From the NCBI GenBank assembly GCA_002505765.1, contig DAVZ01000013.1, forward strand, positions 1 to 49,866: a DNA stretch of 49,866 bases. The letters are read 5' to 3'. Shown piece after piece: positions 35,147 to 44,818 of the stretch. Under the pieces are notes generated by a model that had not been told where the DNA came from, did no database searches, and worked only from the letters and a program-made list of their open reading frames with translations. Made by a program: the position numbers and the translations under genes. Numbering within the stretch: the stretch's first letter is position 1; every line of letters begins with the position of its first letter. The stretch comes from Methanobacterium sp. UBA176 (GTDB lineage: Archaea > Methanobacteriota > Methanobacteria > Methanobacteriales > Methanobacteriaceae).

Positions 35147-36684
35147 ATGTCAGATCTTGACTCATTTGAAATGAACTGATTGATTTAAGAAAAAATACTT
35201 GCCCCAATCGAGAACAACGTGCCAATGGTACAAATGTGTTCTATGGTAAAGCAACACAGCTAATAGAAGACGCTAAAGCCGGAAGAACAAAGTGCCATGA
35301 TAGGAAGTTACAGCAAACCTCTGGTTGCGTTTTAAACTTTTATTTAACTGTAAGAGTATCAACAATACGTGATGCTGCAGTTATATATCATGGACCTTTA
35401 GGTTGCTCATCATCATCTTTAGGATACAGAGAAATCTTTAGATCAGTACCCACTGAACTTGGACGACCTGCTAACTTTGAACTGAACTGGATAACAACCA
35501 ATCTCCAGCAGGAAGATGTTGTTTATGGTGCAGGCGAAAAGCTGAAGAATGCAATATTTGAAGCACAAAAAAGGTATGATCCAAAGGCAATATTTATCTT
35601 AACAACCTGTACTTCCGGTATTATTGGTGAGGACATAGAAGGTGCCGTTGCTGAAGTGCAGCCAGATGTTAAAGCAAAAATTGTTCCTGTACACTGTGAA
35701 GGAGTAAGATCAAGACTTGTACAAACTGGGTACGATGCTTTCTGGCACGGAGTTTTAAAATATCTGGTTAGGGAACCAAAAGAAAAGCAAGAAGACCTTG
35801 TAAATGTTGCAAGTATGCTTTCATACACCTGGCAGGACAGACTGGAGATTAAAAGACTCCTTGAAAAAGTAGGTTTACGTGTAAATTTCGTTCCGGAATT
35901 TGCGTCAGTAGAACAGTTTGAACAGCTTTCAGAAGCTGCAGTAACCGCTCCTTTATGCCCAACATATACAGATTACATATCAAAAGGGCTTAAACAGGAA
36001 TACGGAGTTCCATATTTCCTTTATCCATCACCTGTTGGAATAAAAAACACTGATGAATGGCTCCGCCAGATTGGTAAATACACAGGTAAAGAAGAGGAAA
36101 TAGAGGCGTTAATTGAAGAAGAACACGAAACATGGGTTCCAAGATTAGAAGCGATTAGAGAAGAACTTCTAAATTTCAAAGGAAATGGTGAAAGACTTGA
36201 AGTACTTGGCTCACTTGGACAGGGAAGACTTTTATCACAGATTCCATATTTCGATGAATTAGGACTTAAATCATCTGCAGCATTAACTCAGGACTTTGAT
36301 AACCTCATCTTAAAGGATATAGAACAAATGGTTAGTGAAACAGGGGATTTTGACGTGCTTGTCAACACTTTCCAGGCAGCAGAACAGGGACACATAACCC
36401 GAGCCAGAGATCCAGACATTACATTAACCTGCCCATTCCAGGGGGGAGCGTATAAAAGAGAAAAATCTGTAACCCGATTACACGCACTTAGAGGAGACCC
36501 TGACCCATGGAGCCTTCAAAATGGGTATGCAGGCGCAATTGCCTATGGAGAATTCATAATTCAATCATTAAAGAACAAATCATTCGAAAGTACACTTAAA
36601 CAAAAAACAAAAGATAGTTACAAAGATTGGTGGTACAAACAGCCAGATCCATTGTACTATTTAGACAAGGAGACATCAAAATGA
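35147..36684 (+). pseudogene. Nitrogenase-like component 1 alpha chain (NifD-like), frameshifted near its start
   Basis: ATG 35147 (SD AGGAGGAGA) encodes MSDLDSFE, then one missing base near 35170 shifts the frame. The rest (NELIDLRKNTCPNREQRANG and on) is open to 36684, about 512 residues in all. In corrected numbering the P-cluster-type cysteines are about 61 (SGCV), 87 (GPLGC) and 155 (TTCTSG). The cofactor-type ligands are Cys about 271 (PLCPTYTDYIS) and His about 446 (RLHALRGD), all close to NifD positions. Its sequence is unlike canonical NifD. A methylthio-alkane-reductase-like role fits the sulfur context but is inference. Confidence 0.78.
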
Positions 36685-38038
36685 GTGTAAATCAAAAAGA
36701 GTTAAAAGAAAAAATTTCATCAAGTGATTCTTTAGGTTTAGGCTCAATAGAAGGACCTAAATATTCCTGCACTCTTGGAGGAGCATATGGAACTGCATTA
36801 GCCGTATATGGGTTAGTTCCATTGTTACATAGTGGTCTTGGTTGTGGTCTCGGCCAGCTTTTCGGACAATTATATGCGGGAGGACAGAATGCTGGTGGGC
36901 CCGTTGGGGGGGGGACAAGCACGCCAACAACAGGACTTGTAGAAGAGCATTAATATTCGGAGGTGAAGATAAGCTTAGAAAACTCATTGAATCATCCACA
37001 GAAGTAATGGAAGGTGATGGTTTCGTAGTAATTTCTGGATGTGTGCCCGCGCTTATTGGAGATGACGTGGATGCAGTTATCAGAGAATATAAGGGTGAAT
37101 CTCCTTTATTCAGCATAGATGCTCCAGGTTTTAATGGAAATTCATATGAAGGTTATGAACGCTTCTTTGAAGCCTTAATTGATCAGATATTAACTCCTCT
37201 TCCAAAAGAAAAGGGTACTGTTAATATTTTTGGTGTAGTGCCTTATCAACATATTTTCTGGAAGGGGGGGACTGGATGTGGTAAAGAATCTTCTTGAAAA
37301 AATAGGAATAAAGGCTAATCTAATCTTCACTGATGCAGATGGGGTGGAAAAATTAAAACAGATTCCACAGGCTGAATATAATTTGGTTTTATCTACATGG
37401 AATGGTCATAGAATAGCTAAAAAGCTTGAAGAGAAGTTTAAAACACCATTTATTACCTTTCCAGGAGTTCCAATAGGTCCAAAACAGACCAGCAACTTCT
37501 TGAGAACAGTTGGAAAAAAGATAGGTGTTGATTCGGCGAAAGTAGAAGAAGTAATAGATGTAGAAGAACGCAGAGCTTACAGATTCATTGAATATTCAGG
37601 GGATGCTATTTTAATCGCGCGTCCGCATTCATACTTTGCAGTTGTAGCAGGTTCAAACACTGCAATTGGGGTAACTCAGTTTCTGGTTAATGAGATGGGA
37701 TATTTGCCGGATATTATCCAGTTAACTGATAATCCTCAGAAGAATAAAGGGCAAGTATCATCAAAGAACTTACTGAAAAACTTGAAACAACTTCATGGCC
37801 AGATATAATCTTTGAGCCAGATTCTCACCTATCAAGAGAGAATCTTAGGGATAGGCCCTTTCAGTTTTTGTTTGCAGGCTCACTGGAAGCAAATTCAGCA
37901 CATGATTTTGGAGCGCTTCATGTAACTGTTGCATTCCCATCATACAATTGTTTAATTTTAAATGATAGTTATGCTGGTTATAATGGTGCGTTAAGGCTAC
38001 TGGAAGATTATATAAGCATATTTGCAGGTCCTTTATGA
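36681..38038 (+). pseudogene. Nitrogenase-like component 1 beta chain (NifK-like), three frameshifts
   Basis: ATG 36681 overlaps the D stop by ATGA. Joining frames gives about 452 residues. Cys30 (YSCTLGG), Cys55 (SGLGCGLGQ) and the later ISGCVPALIGDD are the three P-cluster-type ligands of a beta chain. Frameshifts lie near 36950 (lost base before LIFGGEDK), near 37265 (7 G where 6 fit, before LDVVKNLLEK) and near 37760 (before IKELTEKLETTSWPD). The end is SYAGYNGALRLLEDY, typical of the family. No substitution-type stop codon was found. Confidence 0.75.
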
Positions 38039-38107
38039 TTAAATTCATCGAATAGAATTCAAGCGAGTAATAACAATAAAAATTAAAATTTTGGGGTTGA
38101 AGATATT

Positions 38108-38983
38108 ATGGGTAATACAAAAAAAATTGCAATTTATGGTAAAAGGTGGGATTGGTAAGTCCACGACAACGTCTAATTCAGGTGTTGCACTTTCTGATCT
38201 TGGTTATAAGGTTATGCAGGTAGGTTGCGATCCTAAAAACGATTCAACAAACTCTTTGAGGCATGGAAAACCAATACCAACAGTTCTTGACACTGTTAGG
38301 AGCAGATCAAACGACTCCAGTGAAGTAATCTACAAAGGATACAATGGAATCCTCTGTGTTGAAGCAGGAGGCCCTGAACCAGGTGTAGGCTGTGCTGGAA
38401 GGGGTATAATTGCTGCAATTGAATTACTGGACAATAATGGGATAATTGATGAATATTCACCAGATATAGTGATTTATGATGTTCTTGGGGATGTAGTATG
38501 TGGTGGTTTTGCAATTACTATTCGTCAAGGATTAGCTGAGCAGATTTATACTGTGTCTTCTTCTGATTATATGGCGATTTATGCGGTTAATAACCTCTTT
38601 AAGGGTATTTTGAAGTATGCTAATAGTGGTGGAGGATTGCTTGGAGGTATAATTGGAAATTCCATTAATAATATTGCTCAAAAAGAGATGATTAATGATT
38701 TCAGTGAAAAGACTGATACCAGGGTTATTCAATATATTCCAGGATCCCCTACAGTTACTAAGTGTGAAATTGATGGAATGACAACAATTGTGCCCCTGAT
38801 TCTGATCAGGCTGAAATTTACAGGGAATTAGCCATGAAGGTCATTTCAAATGATAAAAAGCATGTTCTAAACCGTTTGATGCTGATGATTTTGATGAACT
38901 GGGGTTCCACATGGATTGAGCACTTACTTAAAGAGCAAAAAATTGCATATGATGGTATACAGGACTCAGGAGGAGGTGTATAA
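38108..38983 (+). pseudogene. Nitrogenase reductase-like protein (NifH-like), four frameshifts
   Basis: ATG 38108 encodes MGNTKKIAIYGK. An extra A near 38141 then shifts into GGIGKSTTTSNSGVALSDLG, completing the P-loop. The [4Fe-4S] ligands are present: GVGCAGRG (like NifH Cys97, with the Arg that is ADP-ribosylated in some NifH) and DVVCGGF (like Cys132). Three more 1-nt shifts near 38790, 38872 and 38910 break the C-terminus, which ends HLLKEQKIAYDGIQ. Corrected length is about 291, normal for NifH. It follows K by 69 nt, giving D-K-H instead of the usual H-first order. Confidence 0.78.
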
Positions 38984-39112
38984 ATATAAATTTTAGATGG
39001 TCATGTTTCCAAAGTGTCTAGTAAATACTCTAATTTATTTCTGGATAAAAAATAGTATTTGAAAGTTTGATTAAATTATTAATATTAAGCAAGATATACA
39101 GAGTAAAAAATA

Positions 39113-39138
39113 TAACAATTGTTATATAACTATAGTTA
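39113..39138 (+). promoter_or_regulatory. Tandem operator at the cysK promoter
   Basis: TAACAATTGTTA (39113-39124) and TAACTATAGTTA (39127-39138) are both perfect dyads exactly 14 bp apart, joined by GTTATATAAC. That junction is the best TATA box upstream of cysK, about 55 nt before its ATG. Binding of a repressor would hide the TATA box; this is inference from position. Confidence 0.75.
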
Positions 39139-39181
39139 TAAATATAAAAAACAATAAAAAAATATAAAGATAGGTGAGAAA

Positions 39182-40171
39182 ATGGTGAGAATACCTGAAT
39201 TAACAAGAGGAATTGCAAATGATGTAACAGAATTAATAGGCAATACACCTCTTGTAAGATTAAATAGAATAACTGAAGGATTAAATGCAGAGATAGTGGC
39301 GAAACTTGAATCTTTTAATCCTCTAGGAAGTGTGAAGGACAGAATTGGAGTTTCAATGATAGAATATGGAGAAGAACAAGGTCTTATTAATAAAGATACG
39401 GTTTTAATTGAGCCTACAAGCGGGAACACCGGAATTGCACTGGCATTTGTGGCTGCAGCTAAAGGTTACAAACTTGTATTAACCATGCCTGACACCATGT
39501 CTATAGAAAGAAGAAAGCTTTTAGCAACATTTGGTGCAGAAATAGTACTCACTCCTGGTGCAAATGGTATGCCGGGAGCAGTGGAAAGGGCAGAACAGCT
39601 TGCAAAAGAGATTCCAAATGCAGTCCTTCCACAGCAGTTCAAGAATCCTGCTAATCCAAAAATACACAGAGAAACCACTGCAGAGGAGATCTGGAGGGAC
39701 ACGGAAGGTAAAGTGGATATTTTAGTCTCTGGTGTCGGTACTGGTGGAACACTAACTGGAGTTGCAGAAGTGATAAAAGAAAGAAACCCTGATTTCAAGG
39801 CGGTTGCAGTTGAACCTATAACTTCGCCAGTATTATCTGGAGGAGAAAAAGGACCTCACAAAATACAGGGTATAGGGGCAGGATTTGTCCCTGATGTCCT
39901 TAGAACTGACCTGATCGATGAGATCATCCAGGTTAAAGATGAAGATGCGGGACTTACCTTACTTCGACTTGCAAGAGAAGAAGGGATACTTGCAGGTATT
40001 TCATCAGGTGCTGCAACGTTTGCTGCTCTTGAACTAGCTAAAAGAGAAGAAAATGAAGATAAAAGAATAGTTGTGGTACTTCCAGATACTGGGGAAAGAT
40101 ACCTGAGTGTTGATTGGGTATTTGAAGAAATTTACAAACCATATGATGAGACAATATTTCCAAGAATATAG
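39182..40171 (+). CDS. cysK: O-acetylserine sulfhydrylase (cysteine synthase)
   Basis: A 329-residue PLP enzyme that makes cysteine from O-acetylserine and sulfide. PLP-binding Lys52 lies in NPLGSVKDRIG, PTSGNTGIALA is the substrate/PLP loop, and VGTGGTLTG binds the phosphate. AGGTGA stands before the ATG. cysE follows and would supply the substrate. The pair gives this methanogen a bacterial-type cysteine route beside any tRNA-dependent one. Confidence 0.95.
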   Translation: MVRIPELTRGIANDVTELIGNTPLVRLNRITEGLNAEIVAKLESFNPLGSVKDRIGVSMIEYGEEQGLINKDTVLIEPTSGNTGIALAFVAAAKGYKLVLTMPDTMSIERRKLLATFGAEIVLTPGANGMPGAVERAEQLAKEIPNAVLPQQFKNPANPKIHRETTAEEIWRDTEGKVDILVSGVGTGGTLTGVAEVIKERNPDFKAVAVEPITSPVLSGGEKGPHKIQGIGAGFVPDVLRTDLIDEIIQVKDEDAGLTLLRLAREEGILAGISSGAATFAALELAKREENEDKRIVVVLPDTGERYLSVDWVFEEIYKPYDETIFPRI

Positions 40172-40250
40172 AAATTAGGAAGGGCATTTAATGTTTATTG
40201 CATTAAAAATAATTTCTAATATTTTTTATAATTTCTAAAGAGGCGTGTAC

Positions 40251-40964
40251 ATGTTTGAACGAGTTAGAGAAGATATACAAATGGTTATGCTAAGAGATCC
40301 TGCTGCAAGAAGCAAGTTAGAAGTATTTTTTACCTACCCTGGACTTCACGCTATCTGGCTATATAAAATTGCTCACAGGTTATGGATTAGCAATCATCAC
40401 TTTTCAGCTAGCATATTATCTGCTATAGCCCGCTTCTTTACTGGAATAGAAATACATCCCGGTGCAATCATTGGGAAAAGGGTTTTCATAGATCATGGAA
40501 TGGGAGTCGTGATTGGGGAAACCGCAGAAGTCGGGGATGATGTTTTAATTTATCAAGGTGTTGTATTAGGTGGAACTAGCCTTGAACGGAAGAAAAGGCA
40601 TCCTACAATTGGTAGTGGTGTTGTTATTGGTTCTGGGGCTAAAATAATAGGTAATATTACAATAGGGGACTGTTCTAAAATAGGTGCTGGTTCAGTAGTC
40701 TTAAAATCTGCTCCAATGGGATCTACAGTTGTTGGAATTCCTGGAAGAAATGTTAAAGAAGAGCGTAAATGCGCTATAGATTTAGATCATGGAGAATTAC
40801 CGGATCCAATTGCAGAAGTGATCAAACTTATTTTAAAGCGCCAGGATGAGATGGAAAACCAGATTAGAGCGTTAGGAATATCAACTTCCACTTTAAAAAT
40901 GAACGAAATATTTGAAAGAAAGTCAGAAATTGAAGAAATATTTTCAGAAGGTGCGGGTATATAG
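40251..40964 (+). CDS. cysE: Serine O-acetyltransferase
   Basis: A 237-residue CysE. The N-terminal helical domain is followed by left-handed beta-helix hexapeptides: GIEIHPGAIIGKRVFIDHG, then VIGETAEVGDDV, YQGVVLGGTS, and VVGIPGRNV. It acetylates serine for cysK. ATG 40251 is chosen because GAGG lies 8 nt upstream; a GTG at 40245 is too close. It is about 80 nt after cysK and shows no operator of its own, so it is probably co-transcribed. Confidence 0.94.
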   Translation: MFERVREDIQMVMLRDPAARSKLEVFFTYPGLHAIWLYKIAHRLWISNHHFSASILSAIARFFTGIEIHPGAIIGKRVFIDHGMGVVIGETAEVGDDVLIYQGVVLGGTSLERKKRHPTIGSGVVIGSGAKIIGNITIGDCSKIGAGSVVLKSAPMGSTVVGIPGRNVKEERKCAIDLDHGELPDPIAEVIKLILKRQDEMENQIRALGISTSTLKMNEIFERKSEIEEIFSEGAGI

Positions 40965-41035
40965 CAAGTTTTTTTCAAATAGTACTATTCCAATTAAACT
41001 TCTGTTCAGATTTAGATCTATAAGAAAAATTAATA

Positions 41036-41060
41036 AGTAAATATAAATAGGTTATTTACT
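41036..41060. promoter_or_regulatory. Inverted repeat AGTAAATA-N9-TATTTACT
   Basis: A perfect 8-bp inverted repeat between cysE and the HTH gene, about 90 nt before the latter's ATG. It differs from the TAACNNNNGTTA sites. It may be an operator for the regulator gene or a weak terminator of cysKE. Confidence 0.35.
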
Positions 41061-41149
41061 CACAAATATTCATTTAAATTTTACAATTTCATTAAAATAA
41101 ATATAATCATTTAAATTTCAAAACTGTAATATTATAGGGGCGTGATAGA

Positions 41150-41545
41150 ATGAGACCACCATGTGAAATAGTTGTATGGTATGTTATTCCAACTATAAGG
41201 TCTGAATTAGCTAAAGAACTGCTTAATTTAGGTATGAAGCAAAAAGAAATCTCAGAATTACTTGATATAACACAACCTGCTGTATCACAGTATATAAGCG
41301 ATAAAAGAGGACATGGAATTGAATTTGACAAACAAACAAAGGATAAAATAAAACAATTTGCTTTGGATCTTAAAGAAAAAAGAATTGACAAGGGTGATAT
41401 GATCCGTAGAATCTGTGATATATGTAAGTATGTTAAAGAAGAAGAAATAATATGTCAATTACATAAAGAAAAAGATAACATTCCTGGAAACTGTAATGCG
41501 TGTATGGGTTCTAAAAGAGATGTATATATGGATTACTGCATCTAA
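41150..41545 (+). CDS. HTH transcriptional regulator with C-terminal cysteine cluster
   Basis: A 131-residue protein. The N-terminal half holds a helix-turn-helix (LGMKQKEISELLDITQPAVS, about 26-45). The C-terminal third has CDICKY, an isolated Cys (EEIICQL), CNACMG and a final Cys, a pattern that could hold an Fe-S cluster or Zn. It resembles predicted XRE-like regulators of archaea (COG2522-type, from memory). Lying in the sulfur island between cysE and cysS, it is the only DNA-binding protein here and the best candidate to bind TAACNNNNGTTA. AGGGGCGTGATAGA precedes the ATG. Confidence 0.8.
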   Translation: MRPPCEIVVWYVIPTIRSELAKELLNLGMKQKEISELLDITQPAVSQYISDKRGHGIEFDKQTKDKIKQFALDLKEKRIDKGDMIRRICDICKYVKEEEIICQLHKEKDNIPGNCNACMGSKRDVYMDYCI

Positions 41546-41555
41546 TTGACATGTT

Positions 41556-42935
41556 TTACTTATCTTCCAAATTAATGCCAACTTCTCTTAATCTGCTTCT
41601 TATTTTATCCGAAAGTTCATAATCTTTCTTTTGACGGAGTTTTCCTCTTACATCAACCAGTATATTAATTAATTCATCTTTCAAATCATCTTTAGATGAT
41701 TCAAATGAAAAATTAAGCCCTAAGATACTTCCAAATTCATTTAATAAGTTTTTTATTTCTTTAAATACATTTTTCGAAATATTTTCTTGATTTATCCCTT
41801 TGTTTATGTCTCTAATTAAATTAAAAAGTGTTGAAAGTGCAATAGGTGTGTTAAAATCGTTATCCATAGCTTCTAAAAACTCTTTTTTGGCATCTTTCAA
41901 TATTTTATGATATACTTCGTCAGTTTCGCTTTCTTCAACTATATCTGTTTCCAGGAGCTTTTCAACAGTATCCATTAATTTATAGATTCTTTTAAGACTA
42001 TTTTCAGATTGTTTAAGCGCATCATCGCTAAAATCAATTGGACTTCTGTAATGAGTGGAAAGAACAAAATATCTAAAAACCTGAGGATCATATTCTTTGA
42101 GCAGTTCTTCAATGGTAATAAAATTTCCAAGGGATTTGGACATTTTTTCTCCGCTAACGTTTAAAAAGCCTGTATGCATCCAGTATTTAACCATGGGCTT
42201 TTTACCAGTGGCAGATTCCATCTGGGCAATTTCCGCTTCATGATGAGGGAATATTAAGTCCAATCCACCTCCATGAATGTCAAATTGCCCTCCAAAATAA
42301 GTTTCAGATATTGCAGTATCTTCAATATGCCATCCTGGCCTTCCAGGTCCCCATGGAGAATTCCATGCTGGTTCTTCATCCTTTTTTTTCCACAGGGCAA
42401 AATCGCCAGGATTTCTTTTTGTAGGTTCAGGATTAACCCTGCTGACATTTAATTCTTCAATACTTCGATTTGAGAGTTTTCCAAAATCTTCAAAACGTGA
42501 TTCGTCAAAATAGACTCCAGTCGAAGTTTCATAAGCATAACCTTTTTCAATGAGTGTTTGAATTTGGGCGATGATTTCAGGGAGGTGTTCCATAGCTCTT
42601 GCATAATAATTAACATTGGTCACATCCAGTAACTCCATGTCCAGAAAATATAATTCCTCAAATTCCTTTGCAAGTTTTAATGGCCCAATACCAAGTTCAC
42701 TGGCTCTTTTTATTATTTTATCGTCTATATCAGTGATATTTTGTAAATAGAAAAGACTGTACCCCCTGTATTTAAGATATCTTGCTATAACATCAAAGGC
42801 AATATAAGTTCGCCCATGCCCTATATGGGATTTATCATATACCGTTGGCCCGCATACAAACATCTTTATTCTATTTTCATTTATAGGCTTGAATTCTTCC
42901 TTTTTGCGGGACATGGTGTTATATACTTTTAGCAT
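41556..42935 (-). CDS. cysS: Cysteinyl-tRNA synthetase
   Basis: A 459-residue class I synthetase. FVCGPTVYDKSHIGHGRTY carries a zinc-ligand Cys and the HIGH motif; GWHIEDTAIS and HGGGLDLIFPHHEAE supply further zinc ligands; KMSKSLGN is the second ATP motif. It charges tRNA-Cys, whose gene lies 138 nt upstream on the same strand. It is convergent with the HTH gene, 10 nt apart. Confidence 0.96.
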   Translation of the reverse strand: MLKVYNTMSRKKEEFKPINENRIKMFVCGPTVYDKSHIGHGRTYIAFDVIARYLKYRGYSLFYLQNITDIDDKIIKRASELGIGPLKLAKEFEELYFLDMELLDVTNVNYYARAMEHLPEIIAQIQTLIEKGYAYETSTGVYFDESRFEDFGKLSNRSIEELNVSRVNPEPTKRNPGDFALWKKKDEEPAWNSPWGPGRPGWHIEDTAISETYFGGQFDIHGGGLDLIFPHHEAEIAQMESATGKKPMVKYWMHTGFLNVSGEKMSKSLGNFITIEELLKEYDPQVFRYFVLSTHYRSPIDFSDDALKQSENSLKRIYKLMDTVEKLLETDIVEESETDEVYHKILKDAKKEFLEAMDNDFNTPIALSTLFNLIRDINKGINQENISKNVFKEIKNLLNEFGSILGLNFSFESSKDDLKDELINILVDVRGKLRQKKDYELSDKIRSRLREVGINLEDK

Positions 42936-43071
42936 AGGACATCAAACTCAAAAATTTGATTAAAATAATTTATAGATTGTTTACAACCAGTAATTTGTAT
43001 AGTTAGATTAAAAAAAGTATTGATTTGCTCAAATACTTATATTACATGTTAAGTCTTTTTTTATTATTTGA

Positions 43072-43143
<72 letters not shown>

Positions 43144-43168
43144 AAATATGTAAATGATATATATAAAT

Positions 43169-43180
43169 TAACAATTGTTA
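43169..43180 (-). promoter_or_regulatory. TAACAATTGTTA operator at the tRNA-Cys promoter
   Basis: A perfect site. On the reverse strand ATTTATATAA (43179-43188) would be the TATA box, so the dyad lies between it and the tRNA start. This is a typical place for a repressor. It could also face rightward, but the nearest forward gene (metY) has its own site at 43338. Confidence 0.65.
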
Positions 43181-43337
43181 TATAAATATTTTACTAAGTC
43201 TTATCATTATTATGTAATCATAAATTATAGATTTATTTTTAGATAACTTGTAGTTATCGAATTCTGGATATAATGGTTCTTTACCCAACAAAAATCACTC
43301 GTAAACTTTAAATATGAAGAATATTATTAATTAATAT

Positions 43338-43349
43338 AACAATTGTTAT
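43338..43349 (+). promoter_or_regulatory. TAACAATTGTTA operator before metY
   Basis: A perfect site inside TATAACAATTGTTATAATAA, 122 nt before the metY ATG. Transcription from the adjacent TATA-like element would give a leader of roughly 90-100 nt, which contains the stem-loops described next. Confidence 0.65.
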
Positions 43350-43360
43350 AATAAATTTTT

Positions 43361-43460
43361 CATAGATTTTTTTCACTTGAAGAGTACTGATTCTGATTTT
43401 CAAAATAGTTAGTCACCATTCAAGAATCTATGTGTTAGGATGCCAATAAAAGTTTATTGG
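43361..43460 (+). promoter_or_regulatory. Structured metY leader, second hairpin covers the SD
   Basis: CATAGATT (43361-43368) and CTTGAA (43376-43381) pair with AATCTATG (43425-43432) and TTCAAG (43419-43424), giving a long-range 14-bp stem with a 7-nt bulge. Inside is ATTTT-CA-AAAT. A second hairpin, CCAATAAA/TTTATTGG (43443-43460), includes the first bases of the SD GGAG (43459-43462) of metY. This arrangement could control translation. It matches no riboswitch I know, and function is inferred. Confidence 0.4.
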
Positions 43461-43470
43461 AGTAGATTAA

Positions 43471-44781
43471 ATGACAGAAGAAAAGAAAAAAGAATATGGA
43501 TTAAGTACATTAGGATTGCATGTAGGACAGGAAGAACCTGATCCAGCAACAGGAGCAAGGGCGGTGCCAATTTATCAGACATCATCATATGTTTTTAATG
43601 ATACAGAGCATGCAGCTAACCTTTTTGCTCTACAGGAGTTCGGGAACATATACACAAGGATAATGAACCCAACCAACGATATATTTGAAAAAAGAATAGC
43701 AGCTATAGAAGGAGGAAACGCAGCTTTAGCTGTAGGTTCAGGACAGGCAGCAACTACATTTTCGCTACTTAACCTCAGTTTACCTGGAGATGAAATAGTT
43801 TCAGCAAACAACCTGTACGGTGGAACTTATCAACTTTTCAACTACACATTTCCAGAATTAGGCAGAAAAGTAAACTTTGTGGAATCAACTAATCTGAAAG
43901 CATTCGAAGATGCAATCACTGATAAGACTAAGGCAATTTTTGCTGAGTCAATAGGAAACCCAAAGCTGGACGTACCTGATTATGAGGATATAGCGAAAAT
44001 AGCTCATGAAAATGGAATTCCATTTGTGGTAGATAATACTACTGGGGTTGGACTTGTAAAACCACTTGAACATGGGGCAGATATTACAGTTTTATCTGCA
44101 ACTAAATTTATCGGCGGACACGGTACATCCATAGGTGGAGTAATAGTTGATGCGGGCAAATTTGATTGGGGAAATGGTAAATTTCCTGTCTTTACAGAGC
44201 CAGATCCAAGTTATCACGGCTTAAAATACTGGGATGTATTTGGGGACTTACCTGGACTTGGAAACATAGCTTATATAATTAGAGCAAGAGTAAGGCTTTT
44301 AAGAGATATTGGGGCTGCTTTAAGTCCTTTCAATGGTTTCTTATTTTTACAAGGACTTGAAACACTGGATTTAAGGGTAAAACAACATTCAAAAAATGCA
44401 TTTAAAGTTGCAAAATTCCTTAAAGAACATCCATCTGTAAACTGGGTTAACTATCCTGGATTTGAAGATGATCCATCCCATAAAGTCGCTTCAAAATATT
44501 TAAAAGGAGGTTACGGGGCTTTAATTGGATTTGGGATTAAGGGTGGACTTGAAGCCGGTAAGAAATTCATTGAAAACACTCAGCTTCTCTCTCATCTTGC
44601 AAATATTGGAGATGCAAAGAGCCTGGTCATTCATCCTGCTTCAACAACTCATCAACAACTAACTCCTGAGGAACAGGCTCAAACAGGGGTTACAGAAGAC
44701 TTTGTGAGACTTTCCATTGGGATTGAAAATGTTGAAGATATTATAGCAGATATTGATCAGGCACTGTCTAAAATTAATTAA
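43471..44781 (+). CDS. metY: O-acetylhomoserine sulfhydrylase
   Basis: A 436-residue PLP enzyme of the Cys/Met metabolism family. It begins GLSTLGLHVGQEEPDPATGA, has GSGQAATTFSLLNL and the PLP-lysine motif LSATKFIGGHGTSIGG (about 208-223), and ends with SIGIENVEDIIADI. It makes homocysteine from O-acetylhomoserine and sulfide. metX follows after 37 nt and supplies the substrate. Confidence 0.94.
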   Translation: MTEEKKKEYGLSTLGLHVGQEEPDPATGARAVPIYQTSSYVFNDTEHAANLFALQEFGNIYTRIMNPTNDIFEKRIAAIEGGNAALAVGSGQAATTFSLLNLSLPGDEIVSANNLYGGTYQLFNYTFPELGRKVNFVESTNLKAFEDAITDKTKAIFAESIGNPKLDVPDYEDIAKIAHENGIPFVVDNTTGVGLVKPLEHGADITVLSATKFIGGHGTSIGGVIVDAGKFDWGNGKFPVFTEPDPSYHGLKYWDVFGDLPGLGNIAYIIRARVRLLRDIGAALSPFNGFLFLQGLETLDLRVKQHSKNAFKVAKFLKEHPSVNWVNYPGFEDDPSHKVASKYLKGGYGALIGFGIKGGLEAGKKFIENTQLLSHLANIGDAKSLVIHPASTTHQQLTPEEQAQTGVTEDFVRLSIGIENVEDIIADIDQALSKIN

Positions 44782-44818
44782 AAAAAAATTCCTGTCTGTC
44801 TAAATCATATTAAATGAT

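Noticed and set aside
35236..38831. CfbC/CfbD (F430 synthesis) or protochlorophyllide reductase identity
   Set aside because: CfbD is one shorter subunit acting as a homodimer; here there are two distinct chains, each with three P-cluster-type cysteines, and the D chain has cofactor ligands.
34050..38920. In-frame TGA/TAG/TAA read as selenocysteine or pyrrolysine, or programmed frameshifting
   Set aside because: After most stops the homologous protein resumes in another frame, so these are indels. There are too many, at unrelated positions, for programmed shifts, and no SECIS-like element was noticed.
34565..38983. Calling the D-K-H genes a standard N2-fixing nif operon
   Set aside because: Order is not H-first, nifI1/I2/E/N/B are absent, D and K sequences are unlike canonical NifD/K, and I saw no GGAA-N6-TTCC NrpR site. 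Sulfur genes and a sulfur-type operator surround it.
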